Source: Paraniabella ginsengisoli
Lineage (GTDB): Bacteria > Bacteroidota > Bacteroidia > Chitinophagales > Chitinophagaceae
DNA length: 64,000 nt
Assembly (NCBI RefSeq): GCF_022513635.1
Contig: NZ_JAKWBL010000004.1
Coordinates: 1,280,054 to 1,344,053 of the forward strand
Direction of reading: 5' to 3'
Shown piece after piece: positions 21,521-30,644 of this stretch. The notes beneath the pieces were generated by a model, which ran no database searches, had not been told where the DNA came from, and saw only the letters and a program-made list of their open reading frames with translations. Both the position numbers and the translations under genes were made by a program. How positions within the stretch are numbered: the stretch's first letter is position 1; each line of letters begins with the position of its first letter.

Positions 21521-22803
21521 ATGAATGATGTTGTAAAAGAAAGTCGAGAAGAGGGTTCTTCTGACTTATTATTGAACATTAACAAATTGAAGGTATTGAT
21601 TGTAGGAGAGGAAGGGGTACTAAAACGTCTGAAGGATATTTTAAAAACCGCGCCGCAAACTAACATAACAGTGGTTGCCCAATCAATATCAGCGGATGTA
21701 AAGCATTGGGCCTCGTCACAACCTAATATTAGTCTGCAAGAAAGATTATATCAAAATGATGACCTACAAAATGCCGATGTGTTGTTGGTTGCTTCGAGTC
21801 AATCAGCATTCGTAAAAAAATGGTTCAACACGCACGTGACCTGGGATTAACCAACATTCACCTTGAGCAAGGCGAATCACGAAGCCACACTAAAAAATAT
21901 TTGGAAGAAGATCAGGGAAGCGGCCGTGGCGTATCGAACAAAAGGATTGCTACTTATGCACTAGCTGCTTTTGGCTTTATGCTTATCGGTCATTTAATCT
22001 TTTCTTATTGGCCTTTTGATGCTATTAAAGAACAAGCAGTAACCTTATACAATTCATTAGGCCAATCATTTCTTATAATGCTAGCCGCCGGTTTTGTAGC
22101 GCAATTAGTTGATGGGGCTTTGGGTATGGGTTACGGTGTTACAAGCGCTACCATTTTATTATCTGCTGGCGTAAACCCTGCAGCTATCAGTGGTAGCATA
22201 CATACGGCCGAAATGTTTGCAAGCGGTGCATCGGGGTATAGCCATTATAAGTTTGGAAATGTAAATAAAAAACTTTTTAAAACCTTGCTGATTCCGGGTA
22301 TAATTGGCGCTATTGCCGGCGCAATCTTATTGGTTTACCTTGGAGAAAAATATAGCGACCTTGTGCGTCCTATATTAGCTTTTTACACATTATTCCTTGG
22401 CTTGAAGATTATATACAATGCTTTTCAAAAGCAAATTGCAAAAAAGAAATTCAAATATTACCGTACCCTTGCCGGTGCTGGTGGTTTTTTTGATTCTTTT
22501 GGAGGAGGAGGATGGGGGCCCATTGTTACTACTACGTTGATCACTAAAGGCCGCAGCCCTAAATATGTAATAGGTTCCGTAAGCCTTACCGAGTTTTTTG
22601 TAACGCTGTCGAGTGCCTTTACCTTTTTTATACTATTAGGCGTTAGTCATTGGCAAACTATATTGGGTCTTATAATTGGTGGCCTGGCTGCAGCACCTAT
22701 AGCAGCTAAACTCGCTGGCAGACTACCCAGAAAAACAGCATTCATACTTGTTGGTTTACTCGTAATTGTTTGGAGTGTGAGAATCTTAATCAAGCTACTA
22801 TAA
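21521..22803 (+). CDS. TauE/SafE family permease with N-terminal siroheme-synthase-like domain (one-base break)
   Basis: 427 residues after restoring one A in the A7 run near 21815. Residues about 15-125 resemble the NAD-binding domain of precorrin-2 dehydrogenase (NKLKVLIVGEEGVLKRL, then ADVLLVASSQSA). A linker leads to an eight-helix TauE/SafE permease (FVAQLVDGALGMGYGVTS, then the second repeat GGFFDSFGGGGWGPI). The family exports or imports sulfite, sulfonates or related anions. I use ATG 21521; GTG 21515 is also possible. Operator-like sites flank the gene on both sides. Confidence 0.88.
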
Positions 22804-22850
22804 TATTATTTTAACAATAAAGAGAAGGCAAAGAATTTTTTAAAAAATAA

Positions 22851-22873
22851 TAGTCTACTTATTTTGTGGACTA
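22851..22873. promoter_or_regulatory. Operator-like site C, 23-bp imperfect palindrome
   Basis: TAGTCTAC, a seven-base AT-rich spacer, then GTGGACTA; the arms match in 7 of 8 positions. It lies between the TauE stop and the PhyH start and is the clearest of three related sites (A, B, C). A dimeric winged-helix repressor is likely; CymR/Rrf2-type sulfur regulators are a candidate from context only. Confidence 0.6.
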
Positions 22874-23062
22874 ATGTTTTCACCTTATTTTCGCGTTATC
22901 AAATATCATTGGTTTTGAAAACAATTTCAACATATACAAATTCTGTCCAAGCCATACATTTTTATGTATGTATGTGTTGTTGTTGCTAACATCCTGCTTT
23001 CTCAAAGCCACTTCATCTTTAGTTTCCCTCTTTATTATTTTAACCTTTAATATTTTTCCGTT

Positions 23063-23931
23063 ATGAGCAACGCTACACAGCAGTTTCATTTCTATGATGA
23101 GATCACCTCAATGCATACAGATCATCTTAACACACATGGTATATTACACTTCAAACAGTTTGTTTCTTCCCATACAGTAAGACAACTTCTGTATGAAACA
23201 AAATCTGTTGAAAATTTTTTACTGAACAAAGGAGCTTCGTTTGTAAATGGCATACCATTAAAATTTGGTACGGATGTTAATGGTACACCTCTGATTCAAC
23301 GCATCGCATTTGCTTCGCAATATAGTTCTATACTCCGCGACTTTTTAAAGAGTGATCGTATTCAGCAACTAGTAAAGCTTTTACTTCCTTTTGATGGAAG
23401 GATTGGCGAGACCGAGAAAGATGTCTTCTTGTTGTTAACCACTATTTAAATACAGATGATAGTGGCTTTACAAAATTAGGTTGGCATACAGATAGCCCAA
23501 GAGATCTGTTTCTGGGATCAAGAATTAAACCCATGCTTAATGTAGGCCTTCATTTGGACGATTGCCCTCAAAGTAATGGAGGTTTAAGAGTATTGCCAGG
23601 TACGCACAATAAAGGATTGTTGACATTATTTTTTAAGAAAAAATATTTTATCGATCACAAACCTGATGATAAAGAAGTGGGCCTGGATATAGAGGCTGGA
23701 GATTTGACAGTACATGATGGGCGCTTATGGCATCGTGTACAACAATCCTCTTATATTGGTGAACAAAGCAGGAGAAGGGTTATGTATATACCAGTGATAA
23801 CAGGCGCTTACGAGCCCAAGCATGAATTGAGTGATACACCTTTTTACCACAAACTGGCGAGATTAGCATTCAATAGGCAAAAAAGAAACACTGTTCCGGA
23901 TTTTACACCTGAGTTAACACCATCTATATAA
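23063..23931 (+). CDS. Phytanoyl-CoA dioxygenase (PhyH) family protein (one-base break)
   Basis: 289 residues after restoring one T near 23425. It is a non-haem Fe(II)/2-oxoglutarate oxygenase: the metal ligands are in LGWHTDSP (His and Asp) and the distal His is in DGRLWHRV, with a following Arg that would hold 2-oxoglutarate. Such enzymes hydroxylate lipid-like or small organic substrates. It is followed after 53 bases by an SDR in the same direction, and operator-like site C lies 190 bases upstream. Confidence 0.85.
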
Positions 23932-23984
23932 TACACTTCTCATGTATTTAAAAACATTATTTAAAAAGAAAATAGCAAGTTGAC

Positions 23985-24806
23985 ATGTCATACGCATTAA
24001 TAACAGGTGCTGCAAAAGGAATTGGACGCGCCATAGCAATAGAGTTGGCCCAACAGAAAAGGGGTTTGATTTTAATAGACATTGACGAAAGGCAGTTGCT
24101 GGAAACCGCGCAATACATTCGCGATAAATACTACGTAGATATTGTAACTATTGTTCAGGATTTAAGTGCACAGGATGCTGTTGCTAATATATTTTCGAGA
24201 ACGCAATGGTATCATAACTACTTAAACATTGTTATCAACAATGCAGGTTATGGACTTAATGCACCTTTTGCACAGCTCAATATCGAAGAACAGCTAAATA
24301 TTGTAGATGTGAACATTAAAGCTCAATTAAGGCTGGCGCATGCATTTATTCCTATCCTCAATCGTTTTTCTCAATCTTACTTGTTGAATGTTGGAAGTAC
24401 GACCTGTTACCAATCGGTGCCTTATCTGTCCGTTTACGCAGCATCAAAGGCATTTGTTATGTCCTTTACCCGTAGCCTTCGATACGAACTGAAGGCTTCA
24501 TCTGTATCTGTCAGTTGCTTGGTACCAGGCGCTACAGATACTGCATTTGTAACCCGTGCGGGAATGGCAGCCTATACTTTGAAAACTGCAGAACGCTTCA
24601 ATATGAGTCCGCAGACGGTTGCCAAAGTAGCTGTCAAAGGAATGTTTAAAAGTAAAGCAGAAATTATTCCAGGGTTCTCGAATAAACTAAATGCATACTT
24701 AACGAGATGGGTGCCTAAGATTTTAGTAGAACGTATAGCTGCAAATATTTACAGGCCAAGAGAACAGAGAAGGGAGGTGGGGCAAACTGTGATTACACAG
24801 TATTAG
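23985..24806 (+). CDS. Short-chain dehydrogenase/reductase
   Basis: 273 residues with the classical SDR pattern: cofactor motif TGAAKGIGRA at residues 8-17, NNAG near 88, the catalytic Ser in NVGSTTCYQSVPYLSVYAASK and the YxxxK pair at the end of that stretch. The C-terminal tail is longer and basic, like SDRs that act on lipid ketones. It follows the PhyH gene and may reduce or oxidise the same substrate. Confidence 0.9.
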   Translation: MSYALITGAAKGIGRAIAIELAQQKRGLILIDIDERQLLETAQYIRDKYYVDIVTIVQDLSAQDAVANIFSRTQWYHNYLNIVINNAGYGLNAPFAQLNIEEQLNIVDVNIKAQLRLAHAFIPILNRFSQSYLLNVGSTTCYQSVPYLSVYAASKAFVMSFTRSLRYELKASSVSVSCLVPGATDTAFVTRAGMAAYTLKTAERFNMSPQTVAKVAVKGMFKSKAEIIPGFSNKLNAYLTRWVPKILVERIAANIYRPREQRREVGQTVITQY

Positions 24807-24822
24807 GTTAAAAGATTTATAA

Positions 24823-24893
24823 AGCCACGTGGCCGAGTGGTGAGGCTATGGTCTGCAAAACCTATTACGAAGGTTCGAATCCTTCCGTGGCGT
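24823..24893 (+). tRNA. tRNA-Cys (GCA)
   Basis: Cloverleaf with loop CTGCAAA (anticodon GCA), a TTCGAAT T-loop closed by GAAGG/CCTTC, and D arm GCCGAGTGG. The acceptor stem pairs GCCACG with CGTGGC, with a mismatch at the first pair, and the anticodon stem has one apparent shift (ACCTATT), both likely read errors. CCA is not encoded directly after the discriminator. Confidence 0.85.
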
Positions 24894-24976
24894 CTTCCAT
24901 TTGGTATTCAATTATTTAAAAAAGGGAATTGTATTTTTTCTTCTGTAGTAAAAATTTATAGCTAAGGAGCTTACCT

Positions 24977-25006
24977 GCCCTGCGTTACACGCAGGGCTTT
25001 TGTTTT
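24977..25006 (+). terminator. Rho-independent terminator
   Basis: Stem GCCCTGCG pairing with CGCAGGGC, loop TTACA, followed by TTTTGTTTT. It lies about 85 bases after the tRNA-Cys. Confidence 0.8.
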
Positions 25007-25234
25007 ATATTAACAAATTCGATAAAATGTGGCACGATGTTTTATTATTAATATTTAACATACAAAAATTAACGCTCCATACTTAAAGTCTCCTAATTTT
25101 TTAGTACTTTATGTTGAGTTTTAAAAACGCTCAAAAACTGCTATTTACTTAAAATGGTTTATGCAATAAAAGATTTCAGAGGTATTGAGCACGAAAAATA
25201 TTTAAAGACTGTGTTAGAGGGTTTAACACAAAAA

Positions 25235-25294
25235 CCCCAGCAAACTTGCTGGGGAGGGCTTAGAACCTCCTGTTTCTACAGGAGGTATTTTTTT
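25235..25294 (+). terminator. Tandem hairpins with terminator tail
   Basis: Two consecutive stems: CCCCAGCAA with TTGCTGGGG (25235-25254), then ACCTCCTGT with ACAGGAGGT (25265-25286), the latter followed by ATTTTTTT. The second is a strong intrinsic terminator. The pair resembles an attenuator or the end of a small RNA transcribed from near 25100. Confidence 0.7.
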
Positions 25295-25474
25295 ACTGAT
25301 AATTGCTAAAAGAACAATTATTGGGTATAAATGATTTTTGCAACAATTTTCGTGCCTTAAAATATCATAAATATCTATAAAACTCTGCAAGTCATTTCCT
25401 CAGAGTATAAATTATTTTATTTAGCGTGAAAAGAGTCTCGCATTTTAGTAACAAAAGGTATTTAGCAAAACAAG

Positions 25475-25482
25475 TATCTTTG
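25475..25482 (+). promoter_or_regulatory. Bacteroidetes -7 box upstream of LytS gene
   Basis: TATCTTTG fits the TAnnTTTG consensus of the phylum. Transcription would start near 25488, so the first in-frame ATG at 25501 is the natural start and a TTG at 25489 is unlikely. No clear -33 TTG was seen. Confidence 0.45.
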
Positions 25483-25500
25483 GTATAGTTGAAAATATTT

Positions 25501-26265
25501 ATGCTAGTAAATATGCCCCCGAATCTCCTGTTATTATTATCAGGGATTGTTTTGCTCTTAATTGGCCTGGTTATATTTTTTGCCATTAAATCAAAAAACG
25601 CAACAATACGGCGAAATGAAATTCACGATCGGCTTCAGCAAATAGAAGGACGATTTGATGCGCTCCAGTTGGAAACATTGGAATCAAAATTGAATCCACA
25701 TTTATTTAAAAACATTCTAAATTCCATACAATCGCACGCATATCAAACTTATTTTGCATTGGATAAGCTAGGTCATGTACTAGATTACATTTTATATGAG
25801 AGCCGAAAAAAATTCGTTACACCAAAAGAAGAAGTAGAATTTGCGAAAAGCCTTATTGAGATCAATAAAATAAAAATTAGTCCTCTTTTTCAATTGAAAG
25901 TAAAAACGAAAATAAATGAAGAAGAACCGCTTTATAAGCAACATTTATTAGCTCCTTTGATTTCGATCGATCTTATCGAGAACGCTTTTAAACATGCAGA
26001 CTTGCAAAGCCAAGACGCCTTCATTTCAATAATTTTTGAGTTTTATGGAGATCACTTTTATCTTACAGTTTGTAATAAAATTTCATCCCGAAAACCACTT
26101 ATCAAAGAAAGGAGTGGTATTGGCTTGATGACACTGGAACAAAGACTTAGGATCATTTACAAAGATCATTTTAAGCTTGAGAAATCTGTTGAAGGTGACG
26201 TGCACATTGCTCATTTAAAAATAAATCTTCTTGAACACAAAGCTCAAATGCTTGCTGCTAGATGA
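25501..26265 (+). CDS. LytS-family sensor histidine kinase, one membrane helix
   Basis: About 254 residues: one N-terminal helix (residues 7-29), a short coiled coil, then the His_kinase domain with LNPHLFKNILNSIQ (phospho-acceptor His) and an ATPase domain with the N box LIENAFKHA and G box SGIGLMTLEQRL. There is no extracellular sensor domain, so the signal may be sensed in the membrane or via partners. The 3' end overlaps the response-regulator gene by 35 bases, implying coupled translation. Confidence 0.88.
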   Translation: MLVNMPPNLLLLLSGIVLLLIGLVIFFAIKSKNATIRRNEIHDRLQQIEGRFDALQLETLESKLNPHLFKNILNSIQSHAYQTYFALDKLGHVLDYILYESRKKFVTPKEEVEFAKSLIEINKIKISPLFQLKVKTKINEEEPLYKQHLLAPLISIDLIENAFKHADLQSQDAFISIIFEFYGDHFYLTVCNKISSRKPLIKERSGIGLMTLEQRLRIIYKDHFKLEKSVEGDVHIAHLKINLLEHKAQMLAAR

Positions 26266-27013
26266 TGAACTGCCGGGGCTGGCGTATCTAAAAATGTTAT
26301 GCGAACAGATCCCGGGCCTTGACGTTGTACGGGCATTTAATGATCCTCAATTTTTTATTGAAGAATTCAGCTCAATTGAATTTGACTTTTGCATTCTTGA
26401 TATAGAAATGCCTGCTATGAATGGCTTGCAAGTTGCAGCGTTGCTGAAAGGAAAGCCTGTGATTTTTACTACTGCTTACAAGGAATATGCTGCAGAAGCA
26501 TTTGACATAGATGCCGTCGATTATGTAAGGAAGCCAGTTAAAAAAGAACGCTTGTTACAAGCAGTAAGTAAAGTGAGGGAGCGACTTGAGCGTGGCAGCA
26601 GCGGACAGCAGTTTATTCAACTTAATACTGATCAGGGAAAAGCTTTGGTTTATTTTGATCAGGTTTGCTATATCAAAACTTCTGATATTGACAGCAGGGA
26701 CAAGTCGGTTTTAACGTTTGATAATAATCAGATCGTATTGAAAAATATTTCTTTCGAACGATTACAAGAGTTATTACCAACAGATCGTTTTGTCAGGATC
26801 AATAAAAAAGAAATGATCAATTTAAAAGTTGTGCAGGTGTTTTCCTTAAATGAAATAACCACAACTATTGTTTCACCCTCTAAAGAATCTCTTAAGCTGA
26901 TATTGAGCGACACCTATCGAAAAACTTTATCCAAAAAGTGTCTGTTTGATCTCGTTACAAAATTTACCTGCTTTATTACATTTTTTACATTTTATTTTTC
27001 AAATGCTTTTTAG
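26231..27013 (+). CDS. LytTR-family response regulator
   Basis: 260 residues: receiver domain (LLLDDE, phospho-acceptor Asp in LDIEMPAMNG, FTTAY, KPVKK) then a LytTR DNA-binding domain from about residue 125 to 235. It starts at TTG inside the kinase gene. The tail after the LytTR domain (CFITFFTFYF) is unusually hydrophobic and may reflect a missed stop or frame change. The pair could regulate the downstream antiporter or peptide system; no direct evidence. Confidence 0.88.
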   Translation: MNTKLKCLLLDDELPGLAYLKMLCEQIPGLDVVRAFNDPQFFIEEFSSIEFDFCILDIEMPAMNGLQVAALLKGKPVIFTTAYKEYAAEAFDIDAVDYVRKPVKKERLLQAVSKVRERLERGSSGQQFIQLNTDQGKALVYFDQVCYIKTSDIDSRDKSVLTFDNNQIVLKNISFERLQELLPTDRFVRINKKEMINLKVVQVFSLNEITTTIVSPSKESLKLILSDTYRKTLSKKCLFDLVTKFTCFITFFTFYFSNAF

Positions 27014-27074
27014 ATACAGTTTGAGATGCCAAATTCGTGTTTTAAACGCTAGGATCGTTTAACTGAAAGCTCAA

Positions 27075-29349
27075 ATGAACAAAAGAAAGAACACAATATT
27101 TTATATACTTACTGTTGGAGGTTTTTCCCTGCTTATTTATTTTATTATAATGCAGGGCCGAAAGCTGGAAGAAAAAGAACTATTATTTATCCTTCCATTC
27201 ACGATCAGTGGGATGATTTTAAGGCTTCATTTCTGTATAATCTTCATCATCCTTTGGCACTATTGCTGGCACAGATTATTATTATTATACTTGCTGCAAA
27301 ACTATTTGGATGGATCTGTACAAAGATCGGCCAGCCAACAGTAGTCGGAGAGATGATCGCCGGTATTGTATTGGGCCCCTCATTATTGGGAATGTATTTC
27401 CCCGGTTTTTCCGAAGTTGTTTTTCCCGCGCAGTCATTGGGTAATCTTCAGTTCCTGAGCCAGATCGGTTTGATCTTATTTATGTTTATAGTTGGAATGG
27501 AGTTGGATCTTAAAGTACTCAAAAACCAAACACACGATGCAATTGTGATCAGCCATGCAAGTATTATTGTTCCATTTAGTATGGGAATAGGATTGGCCTA
27601 TTTTATCTATGAAACATTTGCTCCCGAAGGTGTGCAGTTTCTATCGTTTGGGTTGTTTATGGGCATTGCAATGAGCATAACTGCTTTTCCGGTGCTAGCC
27701 CGCATTGTGCAGGAGCGTGGAATGACAAAAACAAAATTAGGTGCTCTTGTTATTACTTGTGCGGCAGCGGATGATATTACGGCGTGGTGCTTATTAGGGG
27801 CTGTTATTGCCATTGCAAAAGCAGGTTCATTTGTAAGTTCTTTGTACACTATTGGTTTGGCAATCATTTACGTTATTGTGATGATAAAGTTGGTGCGTCC
27901 TTTTCTGGCACGCGTGGGTAATGTTCATAATTCCAGGGAAATTCTGACAAAACCAATTGTTGCGATTTTTTTTCTTACCTTAATAGCCTCGGCGTATGCC
28001 AGTGAAGTGATAGGAATACATGCATTGTTTGGAGCATTTATGGCAGGCGCGATCATGCCCGATAACCTCAGGTTCAGAAACCTGTTTATTGAAAAGATCG
28101 AAGATGTAGCCCTCATCATCCTGTTGCCATTATTTTTTGTATTTACCGGGCTTAGAACACAGATTGGCCTATTAACGGATCCTGAACTATGGAAACTTAC
28201 TGGTATTGTTATATTAATTGCTGTGGCAGGAAAGTTTTTGGGTAGCGCATTGGCTGCAAAATTTGTTGGGCAGAATTGGAAAGACAGTCTTTCAATAGGC
28301 GCACTTATGAATACTCGCGGACTTATGGAACTAGTTGTTCTTAATATTGGTTACGATATTGGCGTTTTAACACCGGAGATCTTTTCGATGATGGTTTTGA
28401 TGGCGTTAATCACCACCTTCATGACCAGCCCGGCTTTAAGCGTTATTAATTGGGCATTTAATTCAATGTCCACTAAACGAACGGCCTTTGCGTTGAAGGA
28501 GCTAAGCAAGTATAAAATACTTTTTTCTTTTGATAAGTCCGATACTGGTAAAAGCCTTTTAAAAATAGCGCATTCTTTTAGCAGCAAGCTAAATGGCAAT
28601 GCTTCATTAACGGCAATGTTGATTGCTCCAGTAAGCGAGCTTCATTATTATGACATCGATGAATATGAAAAAGAAATTTTTAAACCGGTTATTGAAGAGT
28701 CTATAATTATAGAAAGAAAAATAACCACGCTGTTTAAAACCTCTACAGATGTAGATAATGAAGTAGTAACAATAGCCAACAAAGAAAATTATGACCTGCT
28801 TTTGATAAGCTTAAAAGAGTCTATTTATGAAGGAAGTTTTTGGGCAGATTACTTGGCTACACTACGCGAATTATCAATCCAGAAAAGCTTATCAGTACTG
28901 TTACAGGTAAGGAAAATGTTTTTGATGTTTCTCCTTTTGATGAGCATACACGATCGATCATTTCCAAGTCACAAATACCCGTTGGAATATTGATCAATAA
29001 GGAGCTAAACGCTGTGAGCCGTGTTTTAGTACCACTATGTGACGAGGCCGATGCTTTTATTATAGATTATGTTCAGAAGTTAATTTATAATGCCGGAGCA
29101 CAGTTAATCATATTGGATGCCACTAATATTATACAGTCAAACGCGGTAATAAAAGAGCGGATACGTGCAATAGAGCAAACGGCCCCAAATCATATTAGTA
29201 TAAGTCAGGATAAAAAAATGGATAGTGAGTGGCTGAAAGATTTCGATCTGATCTTAATTGGGCTTGATAGCTGGAAAAGACTGGTGGAATCGAAAAGTGA
29301 CTGGTTGTCTTATATACCTTCTACATTGGTTATCTCAGATAACCATTGA
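27075..29349 (+). CDS. CPA2 (KefB-type) cation:proton antiporter (two one-base breaks)
   Basis: 758 residues after restoring one A near 27175 and one T near 28845. An extra N-terminal helix precedes the 12-helix exchanger domain (GQPTVVGEMIAGIVLGPSL, LEL-D-LK region, TCAAADDITAW with the ion-binding Asp pair, NTRGLMELV). The C-terminal 350 residues form a USP-like cytoplasmic domain instead of a TrkA-N domain. It exchanges Na+ or K+ for H+. The first breakpoint explains why an 89-residue piece seems separate. Confidence 0.9.
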
Positions 29350-29390
29350 TATAGCTGAAAATTTTCTTATAATATTTTAAAACTGTTATT

Positions 29391-29837
29391 ATGCATTTGA
29401 ACAAAGCACAGGATAAGATCATCGATGAGTTTGAAGCAATTGTTGATCAGGTTAAAAGCAAATTCAGGTATTTTCGCCACGTGGCCAACCTGGGCTCATT
29501 GCTTCCAACAGTTACTTCAATTCAGCGAACCAATGAAAAATTAATCAAGCTGACAAAGTCTAAAATTTGGCTTGACGCTGAATACAAGGACGGTAAAGTC
29601 TATTATTCCGGCGATAGCGATAGTAAAATAATGAGAGGCATTTTATTGCTTTACATTCGTGTTTTTTCCGGCAGAACGCCCAACGAGATCGTCGATTCTG
29701 ATATTTACTTTACAAATGAAATTGATCTGCACCATTATCTTTCTCAGGACAGGCGTGGTGAAATAGCATCACTATTACAGCGTATAAGATCAGTGGCAGC
29801 TGGTTATAAAGTACAAAGCCTTGGCAATAAAGATTAA
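29391..29837 (+). CDS. SufE-like protein lacking the catalytic cysteine
   Basis: 148 residues that align along the SufE/CsdE family: SKIWLDAEYKDGKVYYSGDSDSKIMRGI..LYIRVFSG corresponds to the family's SxVW..GDSDA..KG block. Where SufE has IQGCQSQVW (the sulfur-accepting Cys), this protein has IKLTKSKIW, so Thr replaces Cys, and no cysteine occurs anywhere. It therefore cannot carry persulfide. No suf genes are nearby; it follows the antiporter by 41 bases. A regulatory or binding role is an inference. Confidence 0.8.
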   Translation: MHLNKAQDKIIDEFEAIVDQVKSKFRYFRHVANLGSLLPTVTSIQRTNEKLIKLTKSKIWLDAEYKDGKVYYSGDSDSKIMRGILLLYIRVFSGRTPNEIVDSDIYFTNEIDLHHYLSQDRRGEIASLLQRIRSVAAGYKVQSLGNKD

Positions 29838-30056
29838 AATGCGATATAGATTTTAGCCTTAGTAGATGAACAGTGCCGCACATTTTTAGTGTTCTTTAAC
29901 GAAATTTAAAAACTTCGGCATAGTGTTTATACTAATAGAGATATGAACCTACGATTGTTGAAAAATAGATAACTTAAAGAAGTATAAATTATACAATTCA
30001 GCTTATTGGATAAAGAAAATAACAAATTTTAATTTTGCATGTACAGGTTAAACAAA

Positions 30057-30084
30057 GCAAAGCCCCAGTTTCTACGGGGCTTTT
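30057..30084 (+). terminator. Hairpin terminator after the SufE-like gene
   Basis: AAGCCCC pairing with GGGGCTT around a nine-base loop, followed by TTCCTTTG. It is 220 bases after the SufE-like stop, or just 25 bases after a possible start site near 30044, in which case it would end a very short transcript. Confidence 0.65.
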
Positions 30085-30114
30085 CCTTTGTCCCTAGCTC
30101 AAAATATATCTCTC

Positions 30115-30252
30115 TTAATATACTCTGATAACATTATCATTATGTTTCTTCACATTTTTTAAGGTTTTAATTATTGGCTTAACAAACCACTGATTTTTAG
30201 AATCTAAAACATAATTTATTTTTATATTTTTCTGTTTTGTGTTACAATTCAT
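30115..30252 (-). CDS. Possible small basic protein (45 residues)
   Basis: A minus-strand frame from ATG 30252: it begins MNCNTKQKNIKINY and ends KHNDNVIRVY. Lys/Asn content is what AT-rich noncoding DNA would give, so support is weak. No domain or ribosome-binding site is seen. Confidence 0.2.
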   Translation of the reverse strand: MNCNTKQKNIKINYVLDSKNQWFVKPIIKTLKNVKKHNDNVIRVY

Positions 30253-30360
30253 TGTTTAAGGAAGCATAAAATAAAACCGCTCTGAAATGGATGCCGTATA
30301 TCAATTAGGGAACTTGCCGAAAACCCTCTAAACAGAGTAGGCATCATTAAAAACTTTTTT

Positions 30361-30558
30361 ATGAAATTGCAAGAATTACAACACGAAGAATTACAACATG
30401 TAAATGGCGGTCTTCTTGGATTAGGAGACGGGCAATTTGGATTAGGCGCTTTATTAGAAGGCGGTATTGGCATTAGCCATACAGATGAAGATGGAAACAC
30501 GGAAAGTACACAAATAGGCTTCAACTTAGGAAGCGTATTGGGTGGTATGTTTGACTAA
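30361..30558 (+). CDS. Double-glycine leader peptide precursor 1
   Basis: 65 residues. The leader MKLQELQHEELQHVNGG (1-17) has the ComC/bacteriocin-type pattern: amphipathic, acidic Glu-Glu-Leu pair, Gly-Gly at 16-17. The 48-residue core is Gly-rich (LLGLGDGQFGLGALL...), carries a TDEDGNTES acid patch, and ends LGSVLGGMFD with a GxxxG motif. It has no Cys, so no lanthionine or disulfide. The C39-peptidase transporter downstream should cleave after Gly17 and export the core. Confidence 0.9.
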   Translation: MKLQELQHEELQHVNGGLLGLGDGQFGLGALLEGGIGISHTDEDGNTESTQIGFNLGSVLGGMFD

Positions 30559-30644
30559 CATATAAGTTTATCCGGCAATTTATTTTAAGGAGGACAAGCT
30601 GAAAACCTCAAACAGAGTAGGCATTTAATTTTAAAACTATTTTT

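Larger units (their letters stand above)
24894..25500. other. Intergenic between tRNA-Cys and LytS, with several hairpins
   Basis: No convincing gene longer than 60 residues. It contains the tRNA-distal terminator, two further hairpins and a promoter for the LytS gene, listed separately. A 51-residue frame (25153-25308) overlaps both hairpins and is probably fortuitous. Confidence 0.55.
29838..30360. other. Leader region upstream of the peptide genes
   Basis: About 520 bases, strongly AT-rich. A TAATTTTG box at 30030-30037 fits the -7 consensus, with TTG at 30006-30008 as a possible -33. A hairpin terminator follows at 30057-30084. Directly before the first peptide gene (30316-30340) is a segment repeated before the second (see repeat entry). 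A 45-residue minus-strand frame (30115-30252) is listed separately. Confidence 0.5.

Noticed and set aside
22880..23089. 69-residue minus-strand gene upstream of PhyH
   Set aside because: It overlaps the likely promoter and the start of the PhyH gene and has no recognisable features.
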